A stretch of DNA of 64,000 nt from Panonychus citri (taxonomy: Eukaryota; Arthropoda; Arachnida; Trombidiformes; Tetranychidae). The notes below the pieces were generated by a model, which was not told where the DNA came from, searched no databases, and worked only from the letters and a program-made list of their open reading frames with translations. Location of the stretch: positions 186,001-250,000 of the forward strand of contig NW_026515406.1 in the NCBI RefSeq assembly GCF_014898815.1. Direction: 5' to 3'. Numbering within the stretch: the first letter of the stretch is position 1; each line of letters starts with the position of its first letter. Positions 63,339 through 64,000 of this stretch are shown in pieces. The position numbers and the translations under genes are program-made.

Positions 63339-63998
63339 TGGTTTATTAATGTTTCCTTTGAATTTGTAAAATCGTTCCATTTGTATATCTGAATAAGGTG
63401 GTCTGAGTTGAACACTTTGGAACTCGCATAATTGATCTTCATTGAAGGATGGAGTCATTCTCCATCCTCTCATTACCGGTTTTCTCAATTGATACGGCCA
63501 ATCTCCAAGAATTTCCATGATATTTGCTATCAATCGGGCCATTTGTGAATTGATCGGATATTTGATTCTCGGTAATGGGTTCATGAATTGAACATCATTT
63601 TGACACATATTATAACTTTCTTCGAACTCTTCATAGTCGATTAGGTAGGCCAATAACGTAAAACCAGCATCCACAAAAGGTGAATGACATCCTTCTTGAA
63701 TTACGATTCCAAATAACGCAAAGGTTATAAATCGCAATGATAATTGTTCAACGTTATCTTTACAGTTATAATAACAATTTACATCTCGTATCTTTGGTTG
63801 TATAATCGACCAGTCGTGTAAGTCGAAACCCAATGACACAAAATCAGTATGACCTGATGCCATTATGATACGATCATATCGAACAAGTATTTTGATTATT
63901 TCTTTTCGAATCACTTCCCACGGTTTACATCCTTGAGTTACTTTGTATTCGACTCCATGAAACATTGTATTCATGTCGAAGATTGAGTCTTTTGGATA
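63249..63998 (-). CDS. Unrecognised protein, partial at the window edge (N-terminus outside)
   Basis: The minus frame is open from the window edge to a stop at 63249-63251 and gives 249 residues. ATG codons at 63974 and 63965 exist, but the frame is open upstream of both, so the start probably lies outside. Codon use and composition look protein-coding: there are Trp and Cys residues, no simple repeats, and less AT than the flanks. It contains an alternation of hydrophobic helices (around FITFALFGIVIQEG and FTLLAYLIDY) and a basic C-terminal third. I recognise no family, catalytic motif or signal. No introns are visible across 750 nt. A second reading frame is open from about 63338 to 63127 and overlaps its end, which suggests a frameshift (see findings). 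It could be a host gene exon, a transposon gene or an old viral insertion; nothing here decides between these. Confidence 0.6.
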   Translation of the reverse strand, partial: YPKDSIFDMNTMFHGVEYKVTQGCKPWEVIRKEIIKILVRYDRIIMASGHTDFVSLGFDLHDWSIIQPKIRDVNCYYNCKDNVEQLSLRFITFALFGIVIQEGCHSPFVDAGFTLLAYLIDYEEFEESYNMCQNDVQFMNPLPRIKYPINSQMARLIANIMEILGDWPYQLRKPVMRGWRMTPSFNEDQLCEFQSVQLRPPYSDIQMERFYKFKGNINKPIILKRNWKDTQYLGQRHPNTETRRHLDQE

Positions 63999-64000
63999 AC

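Noticed and set aside
1..64000. CRISPR arrays, bacterial promoters and ribosome binding sites
   Set aside because: The window is eukaryotic; the tandem repeats are microsatellites without unique spacers of constant length.

Overview
The window looks like nuclear DNA from an arthropod. It is very AT-rich and gene-poor, it is crowded with (CT/GA)n and (ATC/GAT)n microsatellites, and it holds a spliced trypsin-like protease with GT-AG introns plus an animal-type PIM kinase. A mite or other chelicerate would fit the composition, but that is a guess; the sequence itself only supports an animal, probably an arthropod. I can support three protein-coding loci, all on the minus strand.

(1) At 33.1-37.4 kb lies a five-exon gene for a filzig/Stubble-type membrane-anchored, clip-domain serine protease. 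I could resolve every exon boundary, and the joined CDS predicts 798 residues. (2) At 55.2-56.1 kb lies an intronless PIM-family serine/threonine kinase of 311 residues. (3) At 63.1-64.0 kb the 3' part of an unrecognised gene runs off the right edge of the window. Its frame closes at 63,249 but a second open frame continues to 63,127, so it may be frameshifted or a decayed insertion.

The first 33 kb, 37.4-55.2 kb and 56.2-63.1 kb show no convincing exon. They alternate between two textures. One is patches of TTAATTGT/ACAATTAA words (for example 2.5-3.2, 4.0-6.3, 6.8-9.4, 26.5-28.4, 46.8-48.4 and 60.3-62.9 kb). The other is patches of purine/pyrimidine tracts, ATC repeats and CAGGTAA words (for example 17.9-20.2, 23.0-26.5, 28.5-32.0, 43.1-46.5, 52.3-54.8 and 56.2-60.3 kb). 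Long open frames in the second texture are translations of microsatellites.

The non-coding DNA does contain structure. There are two dense clusters of TGACC/GGTCA half-sites (13.9-14.2 and 52.9-53.1 kb) and a 138-bp unit duplicated without a mismatch between CT tracts (23.4-23.7 kb). A 203-bp inverted-repeat segment is flanked by identical 12-bp repeats (18.2-18.4 kb). E2F-like and YY1-like motifs cluster at 28.8-31.5 kb. A series of plus-strand pyrimidine-CAG|GTAAG junctions resembles recursive splice sites and spans the antisense protease gene. The three genes do not form an evident pathway; filzig-type proteases act on apical cuticle and matrix, while PIM kinases act in cytoplasmic survival and growth signalling.
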